This document shows, in pieces, positions 39,901 through 47,415 of a stretch of 64,000 bases of DNA. Within the stretch, counting starts at the first letter, position 1, and the number at the start of each line of letters is the position of its first letter. Source of the DNA: Trichobilharzia regenti (lineage: Eukaryota; Platyhelminthes; Trematoda; Strigeidida; Schistosomatidae); NCBI GenBank assembly GCA_944472135.2, contig OX235265.1, forward strand, positions 372,001-436,000. The letters are read 5' to 3'. Position numbers and translations under genes: made by a program. The notes below the pieces were generated by a model that searched no databases, had not been told where the DNA came from, and saw only the letters and a program-made list of their open reading frames with translations.

Positions 39901-41490
39901 CAAGCAAAATACTAAGCCGCATCATCCTGGAGAGAATCAAACAAGCCAACCTGAATGAAAACCTCCGACTGGAACAGACTGGATTCAGGAGAAACAACTC
40001 ATGTATTAATCAAATCGCCACTCTACAGATCATCATTGAACAAAGCTTGGAATGGCAGTCACCTCTCTATCTCAACTTCATCGACTTTGAAAAGGCCTTC
40101 ATCAGACAACGTCGATCGAGAGGTGATTTGGCAACTGCTTCGCTACTACCAAGGGGTGCCATCGACGATTATACATCTCATCCAACAGTTATACGACAAT
40201 GCTGCATGCCAAGTAATCCACAACGGGAAACTTACGGAAGCCTTCAAATTAAGAGCGGGAGTGAGACGAGGCTGTCTACTATCGCCAATGATCTTCCTGA
40301 TTGCAGTAGATTGGATAATGCGACAGACAACGGCATCATCGAGGGAACAGGCATAAAATGGACACAAAAGACTTGGAGGATCTGGACTTCGTCCATGACG
40401 ATATATGTCTGATTTCCCACAAACTGGAAGATATTCAAGTGAAAAGCAACAAGTTGGCGGAAGAAGAATCCAGAGAAGGTAGGACTTCAGATGAACATAG
40501 AGAAAACAGATGTGGTGATGAAGATTCCTGGCCAACACCAACAGCAACAAAAACAGAAAACAATCAGCATAAATGGGAGGAACCTGAAAGAAACAACCTC
40601 CTTCACCTACCTACCTATCTATCTATCTATCTACCTACCTACCTACCTGTGAAGCATCGTTTCAACTACCGTCAGACGGAACTGACGAGGATATCAAACC
40701 AAGAATCGGAAAAGCAAGACAAGCTTTCATTACTCTTAAGTCTGAGTGGAGGCCAACAGCACTCATCATCAAAAATAACATCCATATTTTCAACTCCAAT
40801 GTGAAGTAAGTCAGTGCTACTCACTGTACGGATCAGAGACTTGGCTAGCGCGTCATAAAGAGCACCTCAAACAAACTAAAGACCTTCATTAACAGCTGTC
40901 TTCGCTCAATACTCAAGATCAGATGGCCGGCCAGAAAAGGTCAGCAATAGTGAGGGATCTCTGGGAGCAACTATAATCTAAACATTTCAGAGGTAAAATG
41001 TGGAAATGTGAGGAAATAATGACGTAGGCTAAGGTTATCGAATGTATGTGAAAATCCCCATGACTTTATGTACAGCATACTGATAAATGACAATACACAC
41101 AAAATAAAGGTCAATTAAAATTTCATACTCACTTGCATTTAAATACCAACTTAAAGGTGAGAAAGTATTAATAATAATCATAAAATTAATAATAATAATA
41201 AAACTAATTATAATAACCTATATACCCACTTAAAATTACTGTTTGTATATTTCTTTCTAACACCACCAACGACAACAACAGGTCAATATATTAATTTCAA
41301 TTCATTTTTCAAATTGATATACAATTTGATCATTGTAACATTCTTGGTCATTGGTCTGTTGTGTATATTATGGTGGTTATCTGATCAACACTGGGATTCA
41401 TTTAGAACTCCTAGAAATTATACAAGATCTGATATACTTTTATCGCTATTTCGTTATTGGACAGGTCAAACAGATCATAAATTACAATAA
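15815..41490 (+). CDS. LIM-domain protein with C-terminal membrane segment (9 exons, 686 aa)
   Basis: Coding exons: 15815-15914, 15954-16137, 16173-16330, 17044-17078, 21365-21455, 24488-24903, 33472-34201, 37961-38098 and 41282-41490. All introns are GT-AG, every phase joins, and the 2061-nt sum ends at TAA. Residues 6-56 form LIM1 (C6, C9, H26, C29, C32, C35, C53, D56) and 65-116 form LIM2 (C65, C68, H85, C88, C91, C94, C113, C116). Both resemble the first LIM pair of ABLIM proteins (CKGDVLKVSDLFFH, YITGDMVTVLNKSFH), zinc-binding modules that bind other proteins. Residues 190-570 are polar and low-complexity with a PPKPP motif and basic clusters near 517 and 540. Residues 629-650 are a hydrophobic helix (IIVTFLVIGLLCILWW) followed by a short polar tail, so a tail-anchored protein is likely. 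No villin headpiece or further LIM domain was found. Exons 1-5 are very firm; joining exons 6-9 to them rests on phase and order. The start ATG at 15815 could also follow an acceptor (atag). Confidence 0.8.
15954..16137 (+). CDS. LIM gene exon 2
   Basis: Completes LIM1 (FYCSEDF) and most of LIM2 (HRSCFFCNQC). Donor gtgagt; the next intron (16138-16172) is 35 nt. Removing both micro-introns restores exact LIM spacing. Confidence 0.93.
16173..16330 (+). CDS. LIM gene exon 3
   Basis: End of LIM2 (FFCKQC) and an acidic/polar linker. Donor g|gtgagc, phase 1. Confidence 0.92.
17044..17078 (+). CDS. LIM gene exon 4 (35-nt micro-exon)
   Basis: Flanked by cag and gtaagt. With the one carried base it reads EDEDKKVHKREN and converts phase 1 into the phase 0 required by exon 5. 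The fit in phase and length is the reason for calling it. Confidence 0.75.
17079..18574. other. Intron 4, first part: no assigned feature
   Basis: A 114-codon frame at 17774-18118 (Cys/Leu-rich) matches nothing I recognise and is probably chance. No repeat recognised. Confidence 0.4.
18575..19505 (+). mobile_element. RTE-type 3' fragment 1 (SINE1 inside)
   Basis: 5'-truncated RTE-clade copy, SR2/Perere-3-like; the exact family is uncertain. It shows the characteristic C-terminal series: ETTSFTY, DEDIKARIGK, IRIFNSNVKSV, GSETW, then MKWRWIG, and the shared 3' end gaagccctatgttcc. Bases 18861-19050 are an inserted SINE1. Degenerate. Confidence 0.85.
18861..19050 (+). repeat. SINE1 copy
   Basis: Same head and body as 12963-13150, inserted inside the RTE fragment between 'cagtgctac' and 'tatacggatcagag'; the copy at 40.8 kb lacks it there. 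Confidence 0.9.
19510..19745 (+). repeat. SM-alpha-type retroposon, hammerhead core decayed
   Basis: tRNA-like boxes (aagtgatctagtggataaca; gggttccagccct) are followed by hammerhead stem II and the GAAA core (tcccaaataggacgaaatg) at about 19667-19685. The CUGAUGA core segment has decayed, so self-cleavage is not expected. Confidence 0.7.
20471..21058 (+). mobile_element. RTE-type 3' fragment 2
   Basis: Reads NSDFQYK-type and WRWIGHSLRRRPLGD segments, then the 3' end ttgaagccctatgtttc and an (AAT)n tail. Truncated at the 5' end, with frameshifts. Confidence 0.8.
21365..21455 (+). CDS. LIM gene exon 5
   Basis: Acceptor ttcttcag, donor gtaggt. It reads ELETLPVICTDK and onward, open in phase 0 and ending in phase 1. 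The 4.3-kb intron before it carries an RTE fragment with a nested SINE1, a hammerhead retroposon and a second RTE fragment. Confidence 0.8.
21456..22197. other. Intron 5, first part: no assigned feature
   Basis: AT-rich intron sequence with no motif I can name. Confidence 0.4.
22198..22375 (-). repeat. SINE1 copy
   Basis: Antisense to the LIM gene. Tail at 22198 and B box at about 22315-22325 (gtcgaaccccgg on the plus strand). Confidence 0.9.
22480..23135 (+). mobile_element. RTE-type 3' fragment 3 (degenerate)
   Basis: Recognised by ATINGRNLN-like, KKIRILNISVKSVSSS and GSETW-like stretches and the terminal gaagccctatgtta. Many frameshifts. Confidence 0.7.
23310..23975 (+). mobile_element. 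RTE-type 3' fragment 4 (degenerate)
   Basis: Same C-terminal series, from ttagttccttcaattatc to aagccctaagttcc, followed by the gggaataataac end. Confidence 0.7.
24225..24412 (-). repeat. SINE1 copy just upstream of LIM exon 6
   Basis: Full-length antisense copy whose 5' end lies 76 bp before the exon 6 start. The plus-strand frame is open from inside the SINE into exon 6. Confidence 0.9.
24488..24903 (+). CDS. LIM gene exon 6
   Basis: Acceptor atttacag, donor gtaagt. 416 nt of Thr/Asn/Ser-rich sequence (TTTAATPPPTTTMTTG), ending RVAELVK in phase 0. It lies 76 bp downstream of an antisense SINE1. The donor is only about 20-40 bp from the 3' end of an antisense Penelope-like element. Confidence 0.8.
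24915..27205 (-). pseudogene. Penelope-like element 1 (RT, GIY-YIG missing)
   Basis: Antisense to the LIM gene, in intron 6. From the N terminus (27.2 kb): PLE N-terminal region (IPKYLRIRTPITSRK), a coiled stretch, then the RT at 26813 downward: IAKADKGNSTVVL, MYGTIKIHKPG, IRPIVDF, SFDITSLYTNIPV, EAMGSPISPIVA. A SINE1 (25565-25755) interrupts it. RT then resumes with the catalytic RYVDDTF (25520-25531), preceded by an in-frame stop in place of the usual residue. The homology ends near 24920 after the LRRILNKAGIRAAFKP segment. The GIY-YIG endonuclease domain that normally follows is absent. Clearly inactive. Confidence 0.85.
25565..25755 (-). repeat. SINE1 copy inside Penelope-like element 1
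   Basis: Same family, same orientation as the host PLE. It separates the PMG-S-P motif from the YVDD motif of the reverse transcriptase. Confidence 0.9.
27205..27465 (+). pseudogene. Reverse transcriptase fragment of another non-LTR element
   Basis: Encodes FLSEVNQWFHISGLKRNPSKC and then YLGTSVSFHI, the palm/thumb junction of a non-LTR RT of a different family. The same motif (SFLSEVNQWS, MDLSKCQTV) recurs on the minus strand near 60.0 kb. Confidence 0.6.
27555..27776 (-). repeat. SINE2 copy
   Basis: The head (ccaccgacgc on the plus strand at 27767-27776) resembles SINE1. The 3' end (cccagtggaacatagg on the plus strand) is the RTE-like tail. Confidence 0.85.
27786..28852 (-). mobile_element. 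RTE-type fragment 5 (about 1.07 kb)
   Basis: One of the longer RTE pieces: RTGVRQGCLLSPMIFLVAID, IMRQTT, the FADDICL box, NIDKTEVM, then INERNLKETTSF and the 3' end gaagccctatgttcctc. The RT box FADD is intact, but a frameshift near 28390 and 5' truncation disable it. Confidence 0.85.
29296..29540 (+). repeat. SINE2 copy
   Basis: Head gcgtcggtggtacagcggtg, B box gcttcgatccc, body, then the tail cttgaagccctatgttcc and an A/T end. Clear example of the RTE-like 3' end. Confidence 0.88.
29791..29992. ncRNA. Palindromic pair of SM-alpha-type hammerhead ribozymes
   Basis: Two hammerhead motifs face each other within an inverted repeat whose outer ends are ttaattggtggatg and catccaccaattaa. The plus copy (29915-29970) has stem I (atccag/ctggat), stem II (gtctc/gggac), GAAA at 29947-29950 and UGAUGAG at 29927-29933, but lacks the C of CUGAUGA. 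The minus copy (about 29806-29870) has GAUGACGAG and a changed GGAUGAAA. Both cores lack that cytosine, so activity is doubtful. Confidence 0.75.
30010..30542. other. Intron 6 stretch without assigned feature
   Basis: An 82-codon frame (30136-30384) is not recognisable. No repeat identified. Confidence 0.4.
30543..30908. repeat. Palindromic dimer of a third tRNA-like SINE (SINE4)
   Basis: Left arm (30543-30680) and right arm (30775-30908) are diverged reverse complements (attagatggttgg ... ccaactatctaat). The right half carries an A box (aatagctcagtggtaacg) and a B box (aggttcaaagctc). A single plus-orientation copy occurs at 38630-38960. Confidence 0.7.
30960..31743. other. Intron 6 stretch without assigned feature
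   Basis: The first ~100 bp (to about 31060) resemble the sequence preceding the SINE4 copy at 38.7 kb (aattcagtctgcac). The rest is unrecognised. Confidence 0.4.
31744..32250 (+). mobile_element. RTE-type 3' fragment 6
   Basis: GSETRTARMSRKG, EDQMV and the end ttgaagccctatgttccac. Flanked by an imperfect repeat (tggattattctg at about 31717 and 32270) that may be a long target duplication. Confidence 0.75.
32298..32531 (-). repeat. SINE2 copy with 12-bp target duplication
   Basis: Flanked by accatcagtatt at 32286-32297 and 32532-32543. This marks an independent SINE2 insertion and makes this the parental layout of the composite at 45.67 kb. Confidence 0.9.
32700..32890 (-). repeat. SINE1 copy, upstream partner of the composite
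   Basis: Antisense copy 157 bp from the SINE2 above. Its head, tail (aaataaataaataaacaataaataag on the minus strand) and the spacer are all reproduced at 45.67-46.25 kb. Confidence 0.9.
32891..33471. other. End of intron 6, no assigned feature
   Basis: Contains the acceptor of exon 7 (ccataaag at 33471). A 98-codon antisense frame (32914-33210) is not recognisable. Confidence 0.4.
33472..34201 (+). CDS. LIM gene exon 7
   Basis: 730 nt, open throughout. It reads VLEQVTFIEKDGVEHHEA onward, with a proline-rich stretch (VPPKPPNLTEH) and two basic clusters (KMKRKS and RKRLHKK). Acceptor ataaag, donor g|gtgagt. The 8.6-kb intron before it is the longest and most repeat-filled of the gene. Confidence 0.8.
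34607..34963. repeat. Palindromic hammerhead-type SINE with 13-bp target duplication
   Basis: The arms 34645-34765 and 34845-34960 are near-perfect reverse complements around a tRNA-like centre (cccagtggctcaatgg; tgggttggaactcc). Each arm carries the hammerhead-like stem II/GAAA block (gagtcccaaactaggacgaaa at 34875-34895; diverged on the other strand). Direct repeats aatctccactttt at 34594-34606 and 34964-34976 enclose the whole unit. Confidence 0.85.
35235..35905 (-). mobile_element. RTE-type fragment 7 (strongly decayed)
   Basis: Recognised by order and by pieces such as SDEHSKERE-type, FKGRNLEEVIFF and KIRIF-like segments. The 3' end at 35.24 kb is worn. Confidence 0.6.
35906..36559. other. 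Intron 7 stretch without assigned feature
   Basis: AT-rich. It may include the 3' UTR of Penelope-like element 2. Confidence 0.35.
36560..37605 (-). pseudogene. Penelope-like element 2 (RT end plus GIY-YIG)
   Basis: Antisense in intron 7. GVAMGSLLNPVLADIFM and NVDDIFVVCNN (RT) are followed by FTMEHENNGKFHFL and ENGSLQRSIYRKP, a linker, then a GIY-YIG-type domain (NCVYKFTSTCESSYIERTE, RLRFSENV) and a C-terminal tail. The usual GR of YIGRT has become ER, and several stops and shifts are present. It belongs to a different PLE family from element 1 and is truncated upstream of the PMG motif. Confidence 0.85.
37606..37960. other. End of intron 7
   Basis: No feature apart from the exon 8 acceptor. 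Confidence 0.4.
37961..38098 (+). CDS. LIM gene exon 8
   Basis: Acceptor tctgtag, donor gtaagt. With the carried base it reads AKQLEKHKSSKQIKSC and onward, 46 residues, Lys/Ser-rich. Confidence 0.78.
38215..38585 (+). mobile_element. RTE-type 3' fragment 8 (decayed)
   Basis: NQ-EAIG, RKWTWIRHTLR-like and final taagccatatgttcc pieces only. Confidence 0.6.
38630..38960 (+). repeat. SINE4 copy (tRNA-like)
   Basis: A box (aatagctcagtggtggtaac), B box (gcgagttcgagtttc) and a body shared with 30543-30908. Confidence 0.7.
39270..39480 (+). repeat. SINE2 copy
   Basis: Head gccggtggcacagcggtgc and the RTE-like tail ttgaagccctatattcc. Preceded by a (TA)n tract (39243-39267). Confidence 0.85.
39755..40970 (+). 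mobile_element. RTE-type fragment 9 (longest; 3' end missing)
   Basis: RT core: KKGDLSECKKWRGIMLLS, LRLEQTGFRRNNSC, FIDFEKAF, RRGCLLSPMIFLIAVDW, then the ICLISHKLED palm segment and the C-terminal series. Frameshifts lie at about 40110 and 40330. A (TACC/TATC)n array (40600-40650) has expanded inside it. It stops at 40970 (ctgggagcaac), short of the common RTE 3' end. Confidence 0.85.
40600..40650 (+). repeat. (TACC)n/(TATC)n microsatellite
   Basis: Tandem tetranucleotides inserted in the frame of RTE fragment 9 where other copies read 'ttcacctac' without expansion. Confidence 0.9.
40971..41281. other. End of intron 8
   Basis: AT-rich with (AAT)n. Exon 9 acceptor at 41281. Confidence 0.5.
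41282..41490 (+). CDS. LIM gene exon 9 (membrane segment and stop)
   Basis: Acceptor acaacaacag. Encodes a 22-residue hydrophobic helix, then WLSDQHWDSF and a polar end to TAA at 41488-41490. (AAT)n-rich sequence and several AATAAA candidates follow (about 41608, 41723, 41776). Confidence 0.8.
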
Positions 41491-42123
41491 TAATAATATT
41501 AATAATAATAATGGATATTTAAGGATGTAAAATGTATATCTTGTCATCACATTGAACAATACATTAGGTATTAATAGTAATAATAATAATTACAAATACA
41601 AGGACAATAAATAGTCAAATCAGTTCTCTTTAGTTTAAACTTGTTTGGTAAAAGAAGCTAATTGTTGTATGTTAATCCAGTGTCATTCTTCATTCACCAT
41701 CATTCATCATTATACTACTGAAATAAAGCAAACTTATCAGTTTTCTCATAACTACTCATTTTAAAAAACCAAAATAAAACAAAACAGAGACAATGTTCAG
41801 TGAATTCATTTCAGTGTGAAGTCTTTTTATGCTTAAAGGTGGAAGTCATCGATTTAAGTGTGTGTGTGTGTGTGAGTGGGAATAAAATATACCAATAAAC
41901 AGGAATGAGTGAATGCATGCATGAATGAATGAATGAGAAGCGCATAAATGTACACCTATTTTATCGAGGAATTGAAAATACTTCTAATTTTTAAAATAGT
42001 ATTAATAATATAAGGATTTGTTTTTCCAATAAATAAAAGTGTTTGATTTATCTTTTTTGTCTTTTTTTCGTCTTTATCTTCATTTTCCTCATAAATAACA
42101 ACATATAATCCTCATGGCAAACA
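41491..42123 (+). other. Probable 3' UTR and downstream flank of the LIM gene
   Basis: (AAT)n tracts, candidate poly(A) signals, a (GT)n tract at about 41861-41875 and a (GAAT)n-like tract near 41905-41935. Confidence 0.5.
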
Positions 42124-42385
42124 TTTTCATTGGTAGTCTGGTGGTGGAATGCTCACCAGCCATGAGTGTGGTCCAAGGTTCGATCCCAAGCCACAGACAC
42201 ACTCCTTAACCTTGCGCTAATCCGGTAATAAGCCGCTCACAGGTAAAGAGGGAAGGATGAACCAGTTGAGGCTAGCAACTTCACCACCGTAAAAAAGGAA
42301 TAAACATCACTGCTAGTGAAGCCTCAAAACTCTAGCCTGAAGCCCTATGTTTCACTGGGAATGTAAAGGAATAAAATAATAAATA
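42124..42385 (+). repeat. SINE2 copy
   Basis: B box (aggttcgatccc) and tail (ctgaagccctatgtttc). Confidence 0.85.
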
Positions 42386-42679
42386 AATAGAGAAACATTT
42401 GAGAAATGTACTACTACTCTGCCTGAATATCAGCAATACTCGTAATCACTGTGTCTGTTTCATGAAAGCCTTACGTATGTAGGCTGCAAACTATAAACTA
42501 CAAATATTAAGCAAGCGGTGATACCAATATATGATTGATACAAACATCTGAACATAATAGATGGATTTAGATTTGTATTTAATAGAGAAGAAACCGAGTA
42601 TGTATATCATTGAATAACAACTTTTTACAAGTCTATAACATTAGAGAAGATGCATATATCTGGTTCATTGATATTTTGT

Positions 42680-43250
42680 TTCCTTTAGTTCCTAGAGAAA
42701 CATAGGGCTTCAGCCACACGTCTCCATTTGCGTTCAGTTCCCTGCCAACGTTTTCACCTGGCTCCACGTCTGCCCACATGCTTTCATCTCCTCTCCACAT
42801 GACCTTCGTCATGTCACACTCGCAATGACTGCCAACTCGGCGCTTCCCATTCGAGTTCCACTCGAGTGATGACCTGGCGTGTGGTGTCACTTGCTGGTTT
42901 CCTCAGAGTATTGCCAATCCACCTCCATTTCTTCCTGCTTGTTTGTTGCACAATTCGTTCCTGTTGGGTTGATTCGTTCCCAGAGATCCCTGTTTCTGAT
43001 CTTTTCTGGCCACCTGATCTTGAGTAATGAGCGGAGAGAGCTGTTAATGAAGAACTGTAGTTTGTTTGAGGTGCTCTTTATGACGCTCTAAGTCTTTGAT
43101 TCGTATAATAGCACTGTCTTCAAATTGGGGTTGAAAATCCTTATTTTTGATGGTGAGGAGTGCTGTTGACCTCCACACACGTTGATTGATAATGGTTAGC
43201 ATTTGAATCAAGAGCACACGTTTCGTCTTCCTCATGACTCTTCGGTTAGA
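42680..43250 (-). mobile_element. RTE-type 3' fragment 10
   Basis: Begins at the 3' end (tttagttcctagagaaacatag) and runs up through the WADVEPGE and KNKDFQPQF-type segments. Confidence 0.8.
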
Positions 43251-44365
43251 TATGCCTGAATCTCAGTAACTGATAGTATTTCCACTAATACTCACATCAA
43301 ACGGTCAGCGAGTTATCCACTATGCTATACTGAACAAAAAGGGTACAAATGCATATATATATATACGAAGGTATCTAATGTGGAAAATCCTAACAATAAT
43401 ATGAACTTTTATTTAAACGAAACTTTATTCGGTTATATGTAGGCAAAGCAGATGATTAGCCTTACAGAATATTGTTTAAAGTGGAAAGAAGCACTTTTTA
43501 TTGAACAAATAAGAAATTTCTTCTAATTCAATGTTTAACTTCTATGCCTAAATCAATAAAATATAATCTGGTATTAAAACTGAAGGATTTATTAGAAAGG
43601 GAATATATATCCCGAGGAAGTTGACTATGATGAGTGATATTTATACCGAATTACTAGAAATATAATAATCAAGAAGGATTTAAACTTAAAAACAATCATT
43701 ATTGTTTTATTTATTTAAAACACGATACAAACTAGGTGCAATATGAACGCTAAGAGGTATGCCGCACATGAACAATAAGGCACAATATGATATGGAAAAG
43801 AAAAACACTACCCCATTAATAGATATGGAGGTTCATGTAGGATGGAGGGGGTGTGGTTAAAAACTCTCATTCCATATCTGTGATATACATGAGCTTCGGA
43901 ATCCGAAGGAAATGAATGGCGTATGCTGGAGAAGTTTTGGTCATTCGTGACCATGAGAATGCTGATGCTGCTGACGTTGTCCTTCAGCTTTATGCATCAG
44001 ATTTCAAACCAAATTCTCATTAGTAGTTTCTTAAGATAACAACTTACTTCAATTTGGGTGTCTAAGAGGTGCCTCAGTTCCATAGCAGTCAACCATTATT
44101 TGTAGGAGAAGTTCGTAAGCAAATGAGCAATACACTTTTACACGTGAAGTGGCTAATAGCTAGGATGCTGACAAATAAGTGAACTAGTAACATTTCAGGG
44201 GCATTCATCTATACACATACACGCACGCACAATAAGTAACCACAATATATTTTTAGTCCTAAATTATTGTAATAAAGATATGACGATATCACATTGAAAA
44301 CATTTACGCGGTAAACATTTTTCAGCATTACAGCAAACATTAGTTATAAAAGTCAAATAACGAGT
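43250..44365. other. Intergenic, no assigned feature
   Basis: AT-rich. No coding or repeat signature recognised. Confidence 0.4.
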
Positions 44366-45541
44366 GCATTATGGATAAAATTTCATGTTGATAATGTTAC
44401 ACAGTGTATTTTACAGTATTATTTACTGATGACCACGTTTCGAGTACAAATTATTACCGCTCATAATCATATCATGGCACCTCTCACACAACTTTCTTGC
44501 TTCATTTATATACACGAGTAAAAATTGATTAGAGACTTGAATAAAATCAATATAAGATGATAAAGTACATTGGGAAATAATATTAGTATTATCAATAAAA
44601 TACTGCCGTAGAGTCCCTAACTAGGACGAAACAACTGTCCAGTACTCCCAGGTTTTCCAGTAGTTCTTTAACTGATGTCAGATCATCATGAAATACTCCA
44701 TGAAATCAAAGAAAATCCCTACAAAACCGGTACTGAAAACACAATAAGATGGGAAATAAGACGAGTGTTGTTAGTCCATGAGATGGGAAATAAGATGTTT
44801 TCATAGTCAAAATAAGTAGCTTGTTAGACTTTGAGGTCAGCCATATAGGTCAAACTAGTAGATCGGGAGTAGTCAGATTATCAGAACATAAAAATCTAGC
44901 TTAATTTAGAATGACTGACCCCGTGAAGATGAGTAATTTAAAAAAAACTCAGCAATCGCACTACATGAACTAACACACAACCACACAGTGGGGTGGGTGA
45001 GACAGAGTGAAAATTCTAAAAAGTAGCATAGGTAGGTGGAGACAGAGAGAGAGATTGATCACCGAATCCTGCTTGGATCATCGAGTCTACACCCAACACA
45101 TGCGATAGGAGGGACTCAGTACAAATACCAGAGATATGGAAGATATTATTACCAGTCAAACCAGAGGATAATAGATAATGTTAAAATGTTATTTCAATCC
45201 ATATTATAACATCCTAATAAGTTATTTATTTTACAATGAAAACATCTTATTTCCCATTTTATTGACTAACAACACTCGTACTAACTCTCATCCTAATGTA
45301 TTTTATTGATAACATTATTATTATTTCCGAATGTAATTTATCATCTTATATTGATTTTATTCAAGTGTATAACCAATCTTTACTCATGTATATAAATGAA
45401 AAAAGAAAGTTGTGTGAGTGAGCAGGTTGATATAATTATGAGTAGCGATAATTTGTGCTCGAAAAATGGTTATCAGTAAATAATACTGTAAAATACACTG
45501 TGTGGCATAATCAAAATGAAGTTTTATCCATAATGGAGTTA
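44366..45541 (+). mobile_element. Penelope-type GIY-YIG fragment in a long inverted repeat
   Basis: Outer arms 44366-44603 and 45298-45535 are reverse complements with modest divergence. An inner extension pairs 44760-44815 with 45230-45280. The loop (44828-45175) encodes a decayed GIY-YIG-like stretch (FEVSHIGQTSR, VRLSEHKN) and a tail (SAIALHELTHNH, IPEIWKILL) in several frames. The left arm is interrupted at 44604-44745 by a hammerhead-type SINE piece. It may be a Penelope-like 3' end; the family is uncertain. Confidence 0.7.
44604..44745 (+). repeat. Hammerhead-type SINE fragment
   Basis: gtccctaactaggacgaaac (stem II/GAAA) and the 3' end atccctacaaaacc, as in the 34.6-kb unit. Confidence 0.75.
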
Positions 45542-45669
45542 TGCTGTACCACCACAGTGCCCAAGTTTTATCCTCATACTTAGTTTACAAACAACTGTGA
45601 TACGTTGGATGTTATTTCATGCAACATAAGAATATTTATGGGCAATTATTATAGCCCATATAGTATTTT

Positions 45670-46273
45670 GCATCGGTGGCATAGCGGTTAGGACGCTCGC
45701 TGACCGTGAGCACATGATCCGAGGTTCGATCCCCTGCCGACTCACACCTGATATCTATGGTCGGCCTGCGAAATTTAGGCTACCGATATCAGATGCTGAA
45801 AATTCCATACTTGTACCAAAAATACGGTGTGGAATCAAGCTGTTATCAAAAATAAATAAATAAACAATAAATAAGCACAGAACTGTTGTATATTTTATAG
45901 ATTTTCTGCCGTTGACTACTCTCAGAAAGCACCAGTTTGTGAAAAAACACAACGAAGCTTCTAATTGTTTTACAGGATATATATCTATGTTTATATGGAA
46001 TGGTTTTGTGATAGTTAATACTGATGGTGAATCAGTGGCATAGCGGTTAGGACGCTCACCGACCATGCACATGGTCCGGGGTTCGATCCCCGGCCACCGA
46101 TGCACTCCTTTACCTCGTTAAGCCAGAAATAATGCTGGTAAAGAGAAAAGGTTGGGCATGAGGCTAGCAACCCCATCCTGTAAGAGTAAACACTTCTACA
46201 GAAACTTCAAGCCGCTAGCTTGAAGTCCTATGTTCCACTGGGAACGTGTAGGAAAAATTATCATTAGATTATT
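45670..46273 (+). mobile_element. Composite SINE1-spacer-SINE2 retroposon with 12-bp target duplication
   Basis: SINE1 (45671-45862), a 150-bp unique spacer, then SINE2 (46029-46255), all in the same order as on the minus strand at 32298-32890. The direct repeats atatagtatttt at 45658-45669 and 46274-46285 enclose the whole unit. The internal accatcagtatt duplication of the parent is present only once (46017-46028, reverse complement). Confidence 0.88.
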
Positions 46274-46679
46274 ATATAGTATTTTAGACAGCAAATGCAC
46301 GTCGCATGAATCTGTATTATTCCCTATCAAAAAAGTATCCAACTCCAGTTTATTTATTTTCTCTGTGAAATTATTTAATAATGTGTTATCGTCTTTAAAT
46401 CGATACGAGACTATCAACAAATCTATTAGAGAAATATGTGCATCAATATGTATTTCCTTTCAAAAGTAACGTGAAACAAGATTTCCAGTGAGAGTTAATC
46501 AACACCTCAAAAAGCTGATATATTCTTGCTCTTATTCTTTTGGAGTGTTCATATGCACACAGTATGTACCGAATGAATTGTTGTATAGTTCTAACAGCAC
46601 TAAAACCTGCGAGAGAATGAAGTCACATTATTGCTATCAAACATCAATTACTTTTGCCAATTTTCCCCCAGTAAATCTA

Positions 46680-47415
46680 TATCAACAGAAATGTCAAGTC
46701 GGTCCCTCTCTACGGGTCAGAAACATGCACTGTATGACACGAAAAGCATTTCTAACAGGCTACAGCAGATTTTTATCAACAGCTGCCTTTGTTGGCTCCA
46801 TATTGAAGATCAGATGGTCAGAAGGAATGTTTTTATTCCTTTACGTTTCCAGTGGAACATAGGGTTTTAAGTTAGAGCTTTGAAGTTTCAGTGTCAGAGG
46901 TGTTTACCTTTACGGGATGAGGTTTCTAGCCTAATTCTGAACCTTCCCCCTTACCAGTCTTATTACTGGCTTAGTAAGTTTAAGGGTTGTGTCGGCCGAG
47001 GATCAAACCCTGAAAAACCTGCATGGTTGGCGAGCATTCTGCCACTATACCTCTGACGCACCAGAAGGAATTAGTAACAAGAAACCCTGGCTAGTAACAA
47101 ACCAATCAAGAGTCGATTGCTCAACAAATATGTAAAAGAAAATGTAGATGGATTGATTGGGCATAGACTGAAGAGGCCGTTGAATATCATTGCGCTCAAT
47201 GCAGGCCTTTGCTGGATTGGAATCCCAATGGGAAGCGGCGACGAGTGGGTCGTCGATGCGAGGGTGACATGGGTGAAATCGTGTGGTGAAGATGAGGAGA
47301 TGACAAATTATGGGCAATCGTGAAAGCAGATCAAGAGGAAGACAGAAAATAGAACAAAGTGGAGATGTGTTGTTGAAGCCCTATATTTCACTCGGCACCC
47401 AAGGGAATAATAGTA
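46680..47415 (+). mobile_element. RTE-type 3' fragment 11, split by SINE2
   Basis: GQKHALYDTKS-like stretch, then the WIGHRLKR region and the end ttgaagccctatatttc. Interrupted by the SINE2 at 46829-47062. Confidence 0.75.
46829..47062 (-). repeat. SINE2 copy with 9-bp target duplication
   Basis: agaaggaat occurs at 46820-46828 and 47063-47071. Tail at the low-coordinate side (ccagtggaacataggg). Confidence 0.9.

Noticed and set aside
41491..42123. KASH-type ending of the LIM protein
   Set aside because: The tail after the membrane helix ends in TDHKLQ with no terminal Pro-Pro-Pro motif, so a nuclear-envelope KASH role is not supported.
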